Below, piece by piece: positions 27,291 to 36,826 of a stretch of DNA of 64,000 bases. The notes under the pieces are model-generated. The model was given only the letters and a program-made list of their open reading frames with translations, was not told where the DNA came from and did no database searches. A program made the translations under genes and the position numbers. Source of the DNA: Candidatus Cloacimonetes bacterium HGW-Cloacimonetes-3 (GTDB lineage Bacteria; Cloacimonadota; Cloacimonadia; Cloacimonadales; Cloacimonadaceae); contig PHBO01000004.1 in the NCBI GenBank assembly GCA_002840645.1, forward strand, positions 1 through 64,000. Direction: 5' to 3'. Numbering within the stretch: the first letter of the stretch is position 1; each line of letters opens with the position of its first letter.

Positions 27291-27292
27291 CA

Positions 27293-28573
27293 TTGTCAGA
27301 TTTAAACTTGATAAATAACCGTCCTCTTAAGCTCAACCAGAAGTTAGTAGTGTTCTTCATTCCGTTTCTGTTACTTGGTGATTTCCTGGGGGCTTTTTAT
27401 GGAGAAGGTAATGAAGTACTCCCAATTGTCAGAGGGCTGATATCTACAATTTACATGTTGATTTTACTATTGCATACTTCATTCAGATACCGAATTAACC
27501 GGAGTGTGTGGTATTTTGTAGTTTATGTATCATGTTTGTTCTTTTTTGCTTCAGACGTTATGTACTCTGTTAATGTCTCGAGCAAGGTCTTTATATCGCT
27601 GTTTTGCCTGATTATCGGATACAGTTATATATATTCACATAAGGCTATGATGTCTTTGTGTAGAAGCCTGTTATTCTCTTCAACGATTGCAATAATTAGT
27701 ATAATGCTGGCACAAATTTTTAACTTAGGTCAACGAACATATTCGCTGGATGTGGAATTGGGCTTTATCTCGGGACTAAACACTTACACTTATTTGATAC
27801 TTTTGGCTCCGCTGTATTATTTATTCGAAAGCTCAAGATTGAGAAAGCTCTTATACAACATTTTGTTTGTTGCCATGGTAATTTATGTGATTGTTTCTTT
27901 TAAAAGGGTTGCTATAGCAGGTATATTTGTTGGTTACTTTGTATTTTTTTCAGTTTATCGAAAACAGATAAAATTGGTTAAATACACGCTACTCCTTGCA
28001 CTAGCTTTGTTTGCGTTATCTCCATTATATAAAAGTGTTTTAGGGAAACAGTTTGAAGCCCGTAAAGATAGGTTTGAAAACAATGCTTTAGAAAATGAGA
28101 GTAGATATTTAGAAACACCCGTAATTTGGAATGAAGTACTTGGCTTCAGCAACCCAATAAAGTCGGTGTTTGGTCTAGAGGCTTTTAATACTATAGGTAT
28201 GTATGGAGGTGGTTCATTCAAAGAGAGAATGGCTCATGTTGACTTCAACGGGATTGTAATCAGCAATGGGCTTTTTGGTCTCTTTCTTTATTTCAATATT
28301 TACTACAGCATTTTCAAAAGGAAGAGCAAGCAAAAATACTCTCCAAAGAGTAACAATTATAGAACCGCTAATGCTGTATTCTGGGCTTTGTATGTTACTT
28401 CTCTATTCACGTCATTATCGGGAGGTATTATGGAACTCGCTTTTCGGTCGATAATTTTCGTCTATATGGGAGCATTGATAAGATACATGGAACTATTGTC
28501 TAACGAAATGCATCTTGACAGCGATGGCAAATTAAACATGTACTCAAGCAATACAAACAAACATATTGTGTAG
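27293..28573 (+). CDS. Wzy-like O-antigen polymerase/ligase membrane protein
   Basis: The 426-residue polytopic protein has about ten hydrophobic segments and a large loop in the second half (residues of about 250-320), the general design of Wzy/WaaL proteins. These families have little sequence conservation, so the call rests on topology and on the position directly after Wzx. Start is TTG at 27293; there is no ATG near the N-terminus. It overlaps the next gene by eight bases. Confidence 0.7.
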   Translation: MSDLNLINNRPLKLNQKLVVFFIPFLLLGDFLGAFYGEGNEVLPIVRGLISTIYMLILLLHTSFRYRINRSVWYFVVYVSCLFFFASDVMYSVNVSSKVFISLFCLIIGYSYIYSHKAMMSLCRSLLFSSTIAIISIMLAQIFNLGQRTYSLDVELGFISGLNTYTYLILLAPLYYLFESSRLRKLLYNILFVAMVIYVIVSFKRVAIAGIFVGYFVFFSVYRKQIKLVKYTLLLALALFALSPLYKSVLGKQFEARKDRFENNALENESRYLETPVIWNEVLGFSNPIKSVFGLEAFNTIGMYGGGSFKERMAHVDFNGIVISNGLFGLFLYFNIYYSIFKRKSKQKYSPKSNNYRTANAVFWALYVTSLFTSLSGGIMELAFRSIIFVYMGALIRYMELLSNEMHLDSDGKLNMYSSNTNKHIV

Positions 28574-29882
28574 GTATTCTGTGAATTCAATAAAGGTACT
28601 TGACTTACTTACAGGTAAATCTGTGTGGAAAGCATACTGTGAATACAAAGAGAGCCAATGGTTTTCTCGGGATGATATGGATGCGCTTAAATTGGAAAAA
28701 CTTAGGAAACTCATTAATCATTGCTATATAAATGTACCATATTATACGGCTTTTATGAAGAATATCGGTATGATTCCTTCGGACGTCAATGATCTTAGCG
28801 TGCTAAGTAAATTTCCAATAACTACCAAAGAGATAATCAAAGAAAACTATTATGGTTTTACTCCACTCAATCTGAAGCTGATTAAAGGTAATAAATCTGG
28901 TCAAACAGGTGGTACAACCGGGAATATTTTAATAAAAAGAAATGATGCTGCCACAAGAAGCTCTGGATGGGGAGCATACAAGAGATTTGAAGACTGGATG
29001 GGAAAAGAACCCAGTGATAAGATGCTGTTATACTGGGGTGGTGTTGCAAAGGGTAGTGCAAGAGAAAGGATTGTTGGGCTGATAAGTAGCTATCTGAACA
29101 AAACTATCACGTTTAGTCCAGAAAACCTTACTGTCGAACAAGCACAGAGGATTTATCATGCCTTAAATAGGCTAGACGTAAGATACATTAGGACTTACAG
29201 CCAAGCAGCGTTTGAGCTTGCTAAGACATTCCATGATTTGGGTTTGAAGTTTAAACTAAAAGGCGTAACAACAACCGCTGAGCCTGTACAAGCAGAACAC
29301 AGGGAGTTGATAAGACAAGTATTTAGTTGTGAAATCTTTGATCAATATGGTTGTGGTGAAATCGGTGGAGTTGCTTTTGAGTGTGATCATCATAAGGGGT
29401 TGCACATTACTGAAGAAAGAGTAATAGTTGAAGCAGGAGTTGGTAGAGAGTTGTTGATGACTGATTTAGATAATTTTAGCATGCCATTCATCAGGTATGC
29501 GAATGATGATGAAGCAGAATTTAGTGAAGAGGAGTGTACTTGCGGACGGAAGAGTAGATTGCTAAAGAGTATATTGGGGCGGACAAGTGACTATTTATAT
29601 TTGTATAATGGGAAAAAGGTTCATTGGGGGCTATTTTTGCACTTATTATTTGATACTGGTGTGGCTAAGAATAGCAACATGAAGAAGTTTCAAATACGTC
29701 AAGACAGCCCTGATTCTTTAGCCATTAGAATGATATCTGATCCCTTAACGAGTTTTGACAAAGCTAAAATCTGTACATACATCAAAGACAACATTGGTGA
29801 TTTGTCGATCGAATTTATCCAGGAGAAAGAGATTGAAAATGCTCCATCTGGAAAGTATCGGCCTGTTGTAAGAAACTTCTAA
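28566..29882 (+). CDS. CapK/PaaK-like adenylate-forming enzyme
   Basis: The 438-residue protein is of the phenylacetate-CoA ligase/CapK branch of AMP-forming synthetases. GNKSGQTGGTTGN (near residue 109) is the phosphate-binding loop. FDQYGCGEIGGVAFEC holds the Y-G-x-x-E adenylation motif, and LLMTDLDNFSMPFIRY plus GRTSDYL follow in family order. CapK-type genes occur in many capsule clusters with unknown substrate; they probably activate a carboxylate for transfer. Start codon is uncertain: TTG at 28566 or GTG at 28581, the latter near TAGGTATTCT. Confidence 0.85.
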   Translation: MCRYSVNSIKVLDLLTGKSVWKAYCEYKESQWFSRDDMDALKLEKLRKLINHCYINVPYYTAFMKNIGMIPSDVNDLSVLSKFPITTKEIIKENYYGFTPLNLKLIKGNKSGQTGGTTGNILIKRNDAATRSSGWGAYKRFEDWMGKEPSDKMLLYWGGVAKGSARERIVGLISSYLNKTITFSPENLTVEQAQRIYHALNRLDVRYIRTYSQAAFELAKTFHDLGLKFKLKGVTTTAEPVQAEHRELIRQVFSCEIFDQYGCGEIGGVAFECDHHKGLHITEERVIVEAGVGRELLMTDLDNFSMPFIRYANDDEAEFSEEECTCGRKSRLLKSILGRTSDYLYLYNGKKVHWGLFLHLLFDTGVAKNSNMKKFQIRQDSPDSLAIRMISDPLTSFDKAKICTYIKDNIGDLSIEFIQEKEIENAPSGKYRPVVRNF

Positions 29883-30814
29883 TGAGAGTATTATTTGTGT
29901 GTAGCGGGAATGGCGGTGTTTCGCCAATTGTGCAAGCCCAAGCAACTTCATTGTCCAATTCTGGACTTATTGTAGAGGTGTTTTCTGTTAATGGAAAGGG
30001 CATAACGGGCTATTTAAAGGCGATACCACGGTTAACAAGAAAGTTAAAGAGAGACAAGCCAGATGTAATCCATGCACATTATTCACTAAGTGGCATAGTT
30101 GCCGCAGTGTCTTCAAGAAAACCGATAGTAACGTCTTTGATGGGAAGCGATGTGATTCAATCAGGATGGTTGAGAATGCTTATTACATTTTTTGTTAAGT
30201 ATGTTTGGGCAATCACAATTGTAAAATCTGAGGACATGAAGAACAGAATGAAGTTACCCCAAATACTCGTGTTACCTAATGGAGTGGATTTTGATTTGTT
30301 TAAACCGATAGATAAACTTGAGTGTAAGAGTAAGCTTGGTTGGGACGCGAATTACAGGCAAATTCTATTTGCAGCAGATCCTAATCGTCCTGAAAAAAAC
30401 TTCACATTAGCCAAGCAAGCATTCGAAATGTGTAGAGAACATAACTTAGAACTTAAAGTGGTTTATGGCATTCCTCAAGCAGGCATACCCTTTTATCTGA
30501 ATGCCTCTGATGTTGTTCTTTTATCATCATTGTGGGAGGGTTCACCAAATGTAGTAAAAGAAGCCATGGCTTGTAATGTGTCGGTGGTTGCTACTGATGT
30601 TGGTGATGTAAAGATGCTTTTCGGCAGTGCTAAAGGTTATATAATTGTAAAATCCGATCCTGTATCGATGTGCGAAGGGATCGTGAAAACCCTGAATTGT
30701 GATACTGCTAATGAAGGCAGGGATAGATTACAGCTCCTTGGGATAGACTCCTATAGTACTGCTTCCAAGTTGGTGTCCATGTACCAAAATCTGGGGAGAG
30801 ATAATGCGCGATAA
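29882..30814 (+). CDS. GT4-family glycosyltransferase
   Basis: The 310-residue GT-B enzyme is short for the family. MRVLFVCSGNGGVSPIVQAQ is the acceptor-side N-terminus, DVIHAHYSLSG and LMGSDV are typical GT4 segments, and WEGSPNVVKEAMACNVSVVA near residue 218 is the E-x7-E donor-binding motif. Its ATG overlaps the previous stop by one base and the next gene by eleven. It would add one sugar of the repeat unit. Confidence 0.88.
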   Translation: MRVLFVCSGNGGVSPIVQAQATSLSNSGLIVEVFSVNGKGITGYLKAIPRLTRKLKRDKPDVIHAHYSLSGIVAAVSSRKPIVTSLMGSDVIQSGWLRMLITFFVKYVWAITIVKSEDMKNRMKLPQILVLPNGVDFDLFKPIDKLECKSKLGWDANYRQILFAADPNRPEKNFTLAKQAFEMCREHNLELKVVYGIPQAGIPFYLNASDVVLLSSLWEGSPNVVKEAMACNVSVVATDVGDVKMLFGSAKGYIIVKSDPVSMCEGIVKTLNCDTANEGRDRLQLLGIDSYSTASKLVSMYQNLGRDNAR

Positions 30815-31835
30815 TGAGGGTAAGATTAAAATAATAAATGCTCTTCAGATTAATCGGCAAGCATGGCAAGATTATGTTGACCATCATACTTATGGGACAG
30901 TGTTCCATACTTCATACGTTTTTGATGTGTATAACAGCACTCCCCATTATAAGCCATTTGCATTCTTCGTAGTGAATGAGGATGGAGAGATAGAAGCCAT
31001 GATGTCAGGTTTTTTACAGACTGTGAAACCTGGAGCTTTAGCTAAACTATCTACTCGATCGGTGTTGCTACAAGGGCCAATATATACTACGATTGATTCT
31101 CTTGAACCTCTATTAGGATTCTATTATCAGTGGATAAAGGGTAAAGCATTGTATACTGAGGTAAGAAACCACTATCTCGATGCTGAATACTCAAAGCATA
31201 TGCAATCTGCTGGCTTCCAATGGGAAGGTCATTACAACATCATGAGAGAGATACCTTCAACTACAGAGCAGCTCTGGAAAGAAATTGGCAGAAAAAGAAA
31301 AGATGGCATCAACAAAGCCAAGAGATTTGATTTTCAGGTTTCAGAAGACAATTCCATTGGAACTGTAACGGACTTTTATGACTTACTAACCCGAAACTAT
31401 TCGCAATTACGTTTGCCCATTCCGAAGAGAGTATTTTTTGATAACTGTGTTTTTCAGGATGCTAGTGGCTACTGTAGATTCTTCAAGTTAGAAGATGATG
31501 GGGTAACCAAGGTTGTTTTGCTAGCTTTTTTGTTCCACGGGATACTACATGCTGTTTATATAGGAAGTGATCAGGATCACGAGTTTATTTCCAAGCGACC
31601 GATAGATTATTTCTATTTCGCAGTTATGCGCTGGTGTGTAGAAAACAATGTGAGATATTTCGATTGGTTAGGAGCAGGGAAACCAAATGTAAGCTACGGA
31701 GTTAGGGATTTCAAGCTACAATATGGGGGAGAGTTAGTGGATTTTGGGAGATTCAATATGGTTCATTCACCTTTGGGCTTCAAGATTGCAGAAACCGGTT
31801 TCAGATTGATTCAGAAATTGAAAGGAAAGATATGA
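30804..31835 (+). CDS. FemAB-like acyl/aminoacyl transferase (GNAT fold)
   Basis: The 343-residue protein has the tandem-GNAT layout of FemAB/BioF2-like proteins. Characteristic segments are GTVFHTSYVFDVYN, LLQGPIY, WKEIGRKRKDGINKAKRFDF and the C-terminal RYFDWLGAGKPNVSYGVRDF with a Lys-Leu-Gln-Tyr segment. FemA/X relatives attach amino acids from tRNA to lipid-linked precursors. Members in exopolysaccharide clusters probably decorate sugars. It overlaps both neighbours, so it is translated as part of this operon. Confidence 0.82.
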   Translation: MRDNEGKIKIINALQINRQAWQDYVDHHTYGTVFHTSYVFDVYNSTPHYKPFAFFVVNEDGEIEAMMSGFLQTVKPGALAKLSTRSVLLQGPIYTTIDSLEPLLGFYYQWIKGKALYTEVRNHYLDAEYSKHMQSAGFQWEGHYNIMREIPSTTEQLWKEIGRKRKDGINKAKRFDFQVSEDNSIGTVTDFYDLLTRNYSQLRLPIPKRVFFDNCVFQDASGYCRFFKLEDDGVTKVVLLAFLFHGILHAVYIGSDQDHEFISKRPIDYFYFAVMRWCVENNVRYFDWLGAGKPNVSYGVRDFKLQYGGELVDFGRFNMVHSPLGFKIAETGFRLIQKLKGKI

Positions 31836-32917
31836 ATATCCTAATAGATATTGGCCATCCTGCGCATGTGCATTACTTTAAAAACTTATATAATATATTA
31901 AGTGAGAAACATCATGTCTTCGTTACTTGTAAATCTGTTCCGATTATTACTAAGTTACTAAGTCACTATCAGATACCATACGTAGTTCTTGGAGATAAAG
32001 GATCAACGATATTACACAAACTGAAACAACAGGTTGTTTTAACATCTAAAATGCGGTCGATTCTGTCAGAACGTGGGATTGGTCTAGCAATCGGAGCATC
32101 TGCACTGATTGTGCACGCAGCTAAATTCACAAGAACCAGAACTATTCTGTTTGATGATGATGATCAAATTGTTCAGCCCTTCACTGCTAGATTTGTTACG
32201 CCATTTGCAGATGTAGTTGTATCCCCTGATGCCCTGAAGCACGAGGGGATATCCAAGGCAATATATTATCCAGGATATCATGAATTGGCATACCTTCACC
32301 CTAAGAGATTTACTCCGAATCCTGAAGTACTTATGAATTATGGGCTTACGAAACAGGATAAGTACTTCATTCTTCGCTTTAATGCCTTCAAAGCCCATCA
32401 TGATATAAAAGAGGGAGGAATGAGCTCAGAGCAGAAGAATCAACTGATAGAGTTGTTAAAACAATATGGCAAGGTTTTTGTTACTACTGAAGCCAAACTC
32501 GATCCTCAATTCGATAAATACAAGATGCCAATTTTACCACATGAAATGCATGACTTCATGTATTATTCGCAAATGCTTGTTTCAGATAGCCAAACGATGA
32601 GTACAGAAGCTTCAGTGATGGCTGTTCCTGCATTTAGATGCAATACTTTTGCTGGACGACTGGCTGTACTTGAGGAGGAAGAGAAGAAGTACGGGCTTAC
32701 TTTTTCATATTTACCCCGTCAGTTTGATTGGATGCTTGAATCTATCAACACTTTATTAGCTGATCCAAACTATAAAGAAGAATGGCTTGTAAGGAGCGAC
32801 AGGATGTTACAGGACAAAATTGACGTTACTTCTTTTTGGGCATGGCTCATTGAGAATTCCCCACACTCTCTTAATGAGGTATCGAAGCCAGATTTTAGAT
32901 TCGACCGGTTTCGCTAA
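31832..32917 (+). CDS. DUF354-family glycosyltransferase-like protein
   Basis: The 361-residue protein starts MNILIDIGHPAHVHYFKNLY, the hallmark of DUF354, a GT-B-like family related to UDP-GlcNAc 2-epimerase and MurG. Conserved parts visible are TRTILFDDDDQIVQPFTARF, ILRFNAFKAHHD and SDSQTMSTEASVMAVPAFRC. Biochemistry of the family is poorly known; context suggests glycosyl transfer or a sugar-nucleotide reaction in polymer assembly. Overlaps the FemAB-like gene by four bases. Confidence 0.85.
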   Translation: MNILIDIGHPAHVHYFKNLYNILSEKHHVFVTCKSVPIITKLLSHYQIPYVVLGDKGSTILHKLKQQVVLTSKMRSILSERGIGLAIGASALIVHAAKFTRTRTILFDDDDQIVQPFTARFVTPFADVVVSPDALKHEGISKAIYYPGYHELAYLHPKRFTPNPEVLMNYGLTKQDKYFILRFNAFKAHHDIKEGGMSSEQKNQLIELLKQYGKVFVTTEAKLDPQFDKYKMPILPHEMHDFMYYSQMLVSDSQTMSTEASVMAVPAFRCNTFAGRLAVLEEEEKKYGLTFSYLPRQFDWMLESINTLLADPNYKEEWLVRSDRMLQDKIDVTSFWAWLIENSPHSLNEVSKPDFRFDRFR

Positions 32918-32979
32918 AGTGTTTAACATTCATAGTTTGCAATTAGCATAGATTTTTGCTATTAATGGGGGTAAATGAC

Positions 32980-34053
32980 ATGATAGAAAAACCATCCGTT
33001 GATTACGAAGTATTAGAGTATTCTGACCAATACAAATTTCAAACATTATCGTTGCTGAAATTACTATGGACAAGCCTTAGTGACGAACAGGCCAATGATT
33101 ATTTTTGCTGGCGCTATGAAAACAATCCATATTCAAAGACACCATTAATCGTTATTGCAGTGCATAAGAGTCATGTTGTAGGAGTTTTAGGGCACATGGT
33201 ACAGAGATTTACTATTAATGGTAAAGAAGAAAATGCATGCGTCCCTGTTGACGGCATTGTTCTCCAAGATTATCGTCGTTATGGTGTTTATTCCAGGATG
33301 CTTTATGAAGGTGTTAGACTGATTGACTCTTTGATGGAGGTTTATGACTTTAAAATGTACTTTAATGCCTCATCAAATGTTAGAAGTGCAGTTGGTTTGT
33401 TGAATCTGGGTTGGAAGCTTTTGGGACCTAAGATGTACATGACAAGGATTTCATTGAAGAATTTACTTATTAACAGATTATATGCATCAAACCAGAACTA
33501 TAGCATAACCAAGTTTAAAAAGAACCGGTCTATATATACCATGGAAGTGACAAATGAAATCAGGTATGAAGATTTGGAGCATGTGATATCTAAAACTTCA
33601 AGCCCTGTGTGTGTTGCACATGAGAGGGTATTTTTTGAATGGAAGTATAGCCGTAAAAAAGACAATTTCCAATTTGTATATCTTTATAAGGATTCTTTTA
33701 TCGTAGGCTATATGATCATTAGAAAGGGTTCAAAATACCAGTATTCGCTGGAAGAATATGGATATACGGATATCGCAAGTTTTGGACTAATGATATCACG
33801 TTTAGTTAAATGCATGAAAATCATAATCTTTAGGCTGTTCTATCTGCATCATTCTAAGGAAGAAATGCGCATTTTGTCTAAAGTAGGTTTTATAATTGAG
33901 CGACTGTGGGTTTTGAAGTTGTTTAAGAAATCTCGTTCTTCTATCTATTTTCGCCATATAAATGAAAACACTTCTGCTTCTGATTACTTTATTAACGGGA
34001 TAAACACGTTGGATGTAAGTAACTGGAAGCTGTTTCACACAGATATATTATAG
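32980..34053 (+). CDS. GNAT-family acetyltransferase
   Basis: Start is placed at the ATG at 32980, which has TGGGGGT seven bases upstream; the frame is open to a TTG at 32956. The 357-residue product begins MIEKPSVDYEVLEYSDQYKF and contains VVGVLGHMVQRFTINGKEEN, followed by VDGIVLQDYRRYGVYSRMLY, a GNAT acyl-CoA binding motif. A second, more diverged half follows, so it may be a tandem GNAT like the FemAB neighbour. Substrate unknown. Confidence 0.75.
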   Translation: MIEKPSVDYEVLEYSDQYKFQTLSLLKLLWTSLSDEQANDYFCWRYENNPYSKTPLIVIAVHKSHVVGVLGHMVQRFTINGKEENACVPVDGIVLQDYRRYGVYSRMLYEGVRLIDSLMEVYDFKMYFNASSNVRSAVGLLNLGWKLLGPKMYMTRISLKNLLINRLYASNQNYSITKFKKNRSIYTMEVTNEIRYEDLEHVISKTSSPVCVAHERVFFEWKYSRKKDNFQFVYLYKDSFIVGYMIIRKGSKYQYSLEEYGYTDIASFGLMISRLVKCMKIIIFRLFYLHHSKEEMRILSKVGFIIERLWVLKLFKKSRSSIYFRHINENTSASDYFINGINTLDVSNWKLFHTDIL

Positions 34054-34061
34054 AGGGTGTC

Positions 34062-35000
34062 ATGGTTTTTAATAATACAGTTGTGAATTTACACTATGTA
34101 AACGATCCGGTTTGGATGGAGCGTGCATTTCTTTTATTGAAGAAGCACTATCAACTAGTCTCTGTCCAGCAAATTGATGGATACTACCATAACAATACCC
34201 CGCTTAGGAATAGTTGCCATGTCACATTTGATGATGGTGATGATAGCTTTTATCGAGTCGTGTTTCCGATTATCAAAAAGCATCAGATCCCTGTATCAAT
34301 CTATGTGTCACCTAAAGCAACAATTGAACGCGATAGTTTCTGGTTTCAGAAGTTTAAAGCAACTGATAAAGAAGCTTTAAAGAAAGTGTTGCTCAAGGAT
34401 GTAAAATTTGCTCCTGTCACTAGTGAAATTGGGGGATTTCCTGCGATTGTACTGTGTAAATGTATGGAGATTGCTAAACTTAATAGAGTAATTGATCAAT
34501 GCCTTGAAAAAAACAAGAATCATAGTGTTGTCGCCAAGAATATGAGTATTGCTCAGCTTTTAGAAGTTGAGGACTCCGGACTAGTTGAGATTGGTGCCCA
34601 CACAATGAATCACCCTATTTTAAGTAATGAAAGTGATGCAGATGCTGAATGGGAGATATCATCATCCATTACAGAGCTAAGCAAATTACTCGGGAAAACA
34701 ATAAACTATTTTGCTTTCCCTAATGGTCGCTACGGTCTTGACTTTGGAGATAGGGAGTTAGAGTTAATTAGTAGAAATGGGATTAGATTGGCCTTCTCAA
34801 CAGAGCGTAAGAGTTTTTCAAAGAGAGACAATCCGCTATTAGTCCCAAGAAAAGGATTATCCCACGGTAGAAATGCTATGATATTAGCAAAGCTGATTTT
34901 AGGAAAAAATTGGGATAGTTTAAAAAAAGTGATGCAAGGACGGGATGAGACTGATTTGCGAATCATGCTAAATAAGATTCTTGCTGGGACAGAGAAGTGA
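34062..35000 (+). CDS. NodB-fold polysaccharide deacetylase
   Basis: The 312-residue protein has an intact carbohydrate-esterase 4 core: HVTFDDGDDSFYR (catalytic Asp and metal-binding Asp, near residue 58), a later GAHTMNHPIL (His-x3-His metal site) and FAFPNGRYG. It removes acetyl groups from N-acetylated sugars using a divalent metal. No signal peptide is visible, so it may act in the cytoplasm on lipid-linked or nucleotide sugars. AGAGGGTG precedes the ATG. It is the first of three deacetylase genes in a row. Confidence 0.88.
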   Translation: MVFNNTVVNLHYVNDPVWMERAFLLLKKHYQLVSVQQIDGYYHNNTPLRNSCHVTFDDGDDSFYRVVFPIIKKHQIPVSIYVSPKATIERDSFWFQKFKATDKEALKKVLLKDVKFAPVTSEIGGFPAIVLCKCMEIAKLNRVIDQCLEKNKNHSVVAKNMSIAQLLEVEDSGLVEIGAHTMNHPILSNESDADAEWEISSSITELSKLLGKTINYFAFPNGRYGLDFGDRELELISRNGIRLAFSTERKSFSKRDNPLLVPRKGLSHGRNAMILAKLILGKNWDSLKKVMQGRDETDLRIMLNKILAGTEK

Positions 35001-35081
35001 TATTCTTAGCTGAATCGAGTAAATAGCTTACATTTATTTCTCAGCAATTATGAATGTAAAATCACATCATATAGGAATTGA

Positions 35082-35888
35082 ATGGTGAAAGACTTTAGTT
35101 ACAGGATATATAGGCATTTAGTAACTGAACTTCAACAGAGCGGATATCAGTTTCAGACATTTGAAAGTTTTCTGAACGAGCCCTTAGCGAGGACAGTAAT
35201 GATCCGCCACGATATCGATGTAAGCGCAAAAGCTGCTTTGCCTTTCATGAGGATTGAGCATGAACTCGGCCTTAAGGCTTCTTACTATTTCAGAACCCTT
35301 AAGGGTACTTATAAACCCAGTATTTTCAGGGAAGCTGTGGGCTTGGGTCATGAACTGGGTTACCATTATGAAGACCTTGCAAGAAATGCTGGCGATATGG
35401 ATAAAGCCGTATCAGATTTCAAGCGTAATCTGGCAATGTTTCGCCAGCATTACCCTGTACAAACAGTGTGCATGCACGGAAGCTCAGGATCTCAATTTGA
35501 TAATAGGGACATGTGGAAAACCAGCAGCTTTAGCGAGCATGGATTATTAGGAGAGCCATACGTAAGCCTTGATTTTAACAAGGTGCTGTATCTGTCTGAC
35601 ACATCCAAGCGATGGAATGGCAGTGCTTTTGCCTTACGGGATAAGGTGGAATCAAGTTTTCAGTTTTCTTTTACCACCACATGGGACATCTTGAAGTATA
35701 TTGATAAATTGCCAAATCAGATCATGCTTACGATACACCCGGAATACTGGGCAGATGACTTTGTTGGCAGAGCCAAGGTTAATTTGTTTGTACTTGTCCA
35801 CAGTTACTACAAAAAATACTACAGAAACAGCAGATCTCGGAGAAAAGCACTAAACTCTCAGCAGAAATTAGCATCAAAGGATGGATAA
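35082..35888 (+). CDS. Polysaccharide deacetylase-like protein, 268 aa
   Basis: VMIRHDIDVSAKAALPFM (near residue 42) is motif 1 in the R-H-D-x-D form, GHELGYHYEDLAR is the metal-binding His motif and LTIHPEYW is the C-terminal catalytic-His segment. The three motifs are in order, so the enzyme looks active but belongs to a different subfamily from the upstream deacetylase. An 81-base gap and an AGGAATTG site precede the ATG. It overlaps the next deacetylase gene by eight bases. Confidence 0.82.
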   Translation: MVKDFSYRIYRHLVTELQQSGYQFQTFESFLNEPLARTVMIRHDIDVSAKAALPFMRIEHELGLKASYYFRTLKGTYKPSIFREAVGLGHELGYHYEDLARNAGDMDKAVSDFKRNLAMFRQHYPVQTVCMHGSSGSQFDNRDMWKTSSFSEHGLLGEPYVSLDFNKVLYLSDTSKRWNGSAFALRDKVESSFQFSFTTTWDILKYIDKLPNQIMLTIHPEYWADDFVGRAKVNLFVLVHSYYKKYYRNSRSRRKALNSQQKLASKDG

Positions 35889-36825
35889 AATGGCTATTGA
35901 CAAAACCGTTCTTTTATCAAACGATGTAGAGACCACGTCGATATGGTTTAATGATTTGCGTGATGAAACAGGTCTGAAAGTATGGAAAGAAGGTATGCCT
36001 ATACTTTTGGATATCTACAGAAAATTTAACATAAAGTCTACCTTCTTTTATACAGCTTATATCGCAAAGCTATACCCTGAAACAGTTCGCATGATTCTGG
36101 CGGATGGACATGAAGTAGGTTCCCACGGGAAATCACACACGAAAGAGAACGGATTTGACATTATGCCCTTCGATAAGCAAAAAAGGCATTTGGAATACTC
36201 CAAAAATACACTTGAAGACATCTCCGGGCAAGAGGTTATATCGTTCAGATCTCCTGCTATACGAGTATCATCTTTAACGGCACGAGCTCTTATCGAAACA
36301 GGATTTAGGATAGACAGTTCTATAGCATCCCAGAGATTTGATTTCTTTCTTTCTTTTGGGGGGATGCGGAAACTGAATTTTTTAAAAACCCCCCGTCTTC
36401 CATACAGAACCAAGGTGAACGACATATTTTCAAAAGGGAACAGCGAGCTAATCGAGCTACCTATGTCCGCTACCCTGTTGCCGTTCATCGGCTCTACAAT
36501 GAGAATAATGCCGGGCATCACCAGCATACAGCAGAGGCTACTGCATTTGGAGTCTTTAATGACAAGCAAACCGGCCGTTTTCGTGATTCACCCCAATGAG
36601 CTTATAGATGAAACAAATGAACCCAGAACAATTAAACGTAGATCTTCCAATCAAATAGCATATTTGCTAAGTGACGTTATTAGGGCTAAGCTGAAATCAA
36701 AGAATCTCGGTAACAGTGCCGTACCTCTTTATGAGAAACTAATACAATACTACGTTGACAAAGGGTATGTTTCTCATACGATGAAGAGTTATGCCGATAA
36801 ACTAATAGCAGAAGGCAGAGTTTAA
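35881..36825 (+). CDS. Polysaccharide deacetylase, PuuE/PgdA-like, 314 aa
   Basis: Motif 1 is LSNDVETTSIWF (near residue 12), motif 2 GHEVGSHGKSHTKE, motif 3 FRSPAIRVSS, and motif 5 VFVIHPNELIDE. The NDVE start and the full metal site resemble deacetylases in exopolysaccharide loci. No signal peptide. It starts inside the end of the previous gene and is followed one base later by an acetyltransferase gene. The three deacetylases differ from each other and are not recent duplicates. Confidence 0.85.
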   Translation: MDKMAIDKTVLLSNDVETTSIWFNDLRDETGLKVWKEGMPILLDIYRKFNIKSTFFYTAYIAKLYPETVRMILADGHEVGSHGKSHTKENGFDIMPFDKQKRHLEYSKNTLEDISGQEVISFRSPAIRVSSLTARALIETGFRIDSSIASQRFDFFLSFGGMRKLNFLKTPRLPYRTKVNDIFSKGNSELIELPMSATLLPFIGSTMRIMPGITSIQQRLLHLESLMTSKPAVFVIHPNELIDETNEPRTIKRRSSNQIAYLLSDVIRAKLKSKNLGNSAVPLYEKLIQYYVDKGYVSHTMKSYADKLIAEGRV

Positions 36826-36826
36826 G

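Noticed and set aside
34062-36825. Tandem duplication of one deacetylase gene
   Set aside because: The three deacetylases have different motif 1 forms (TFDDGDD, RHDID, NDVE) and little similarity elsewhere, so they are separate subfamilies.
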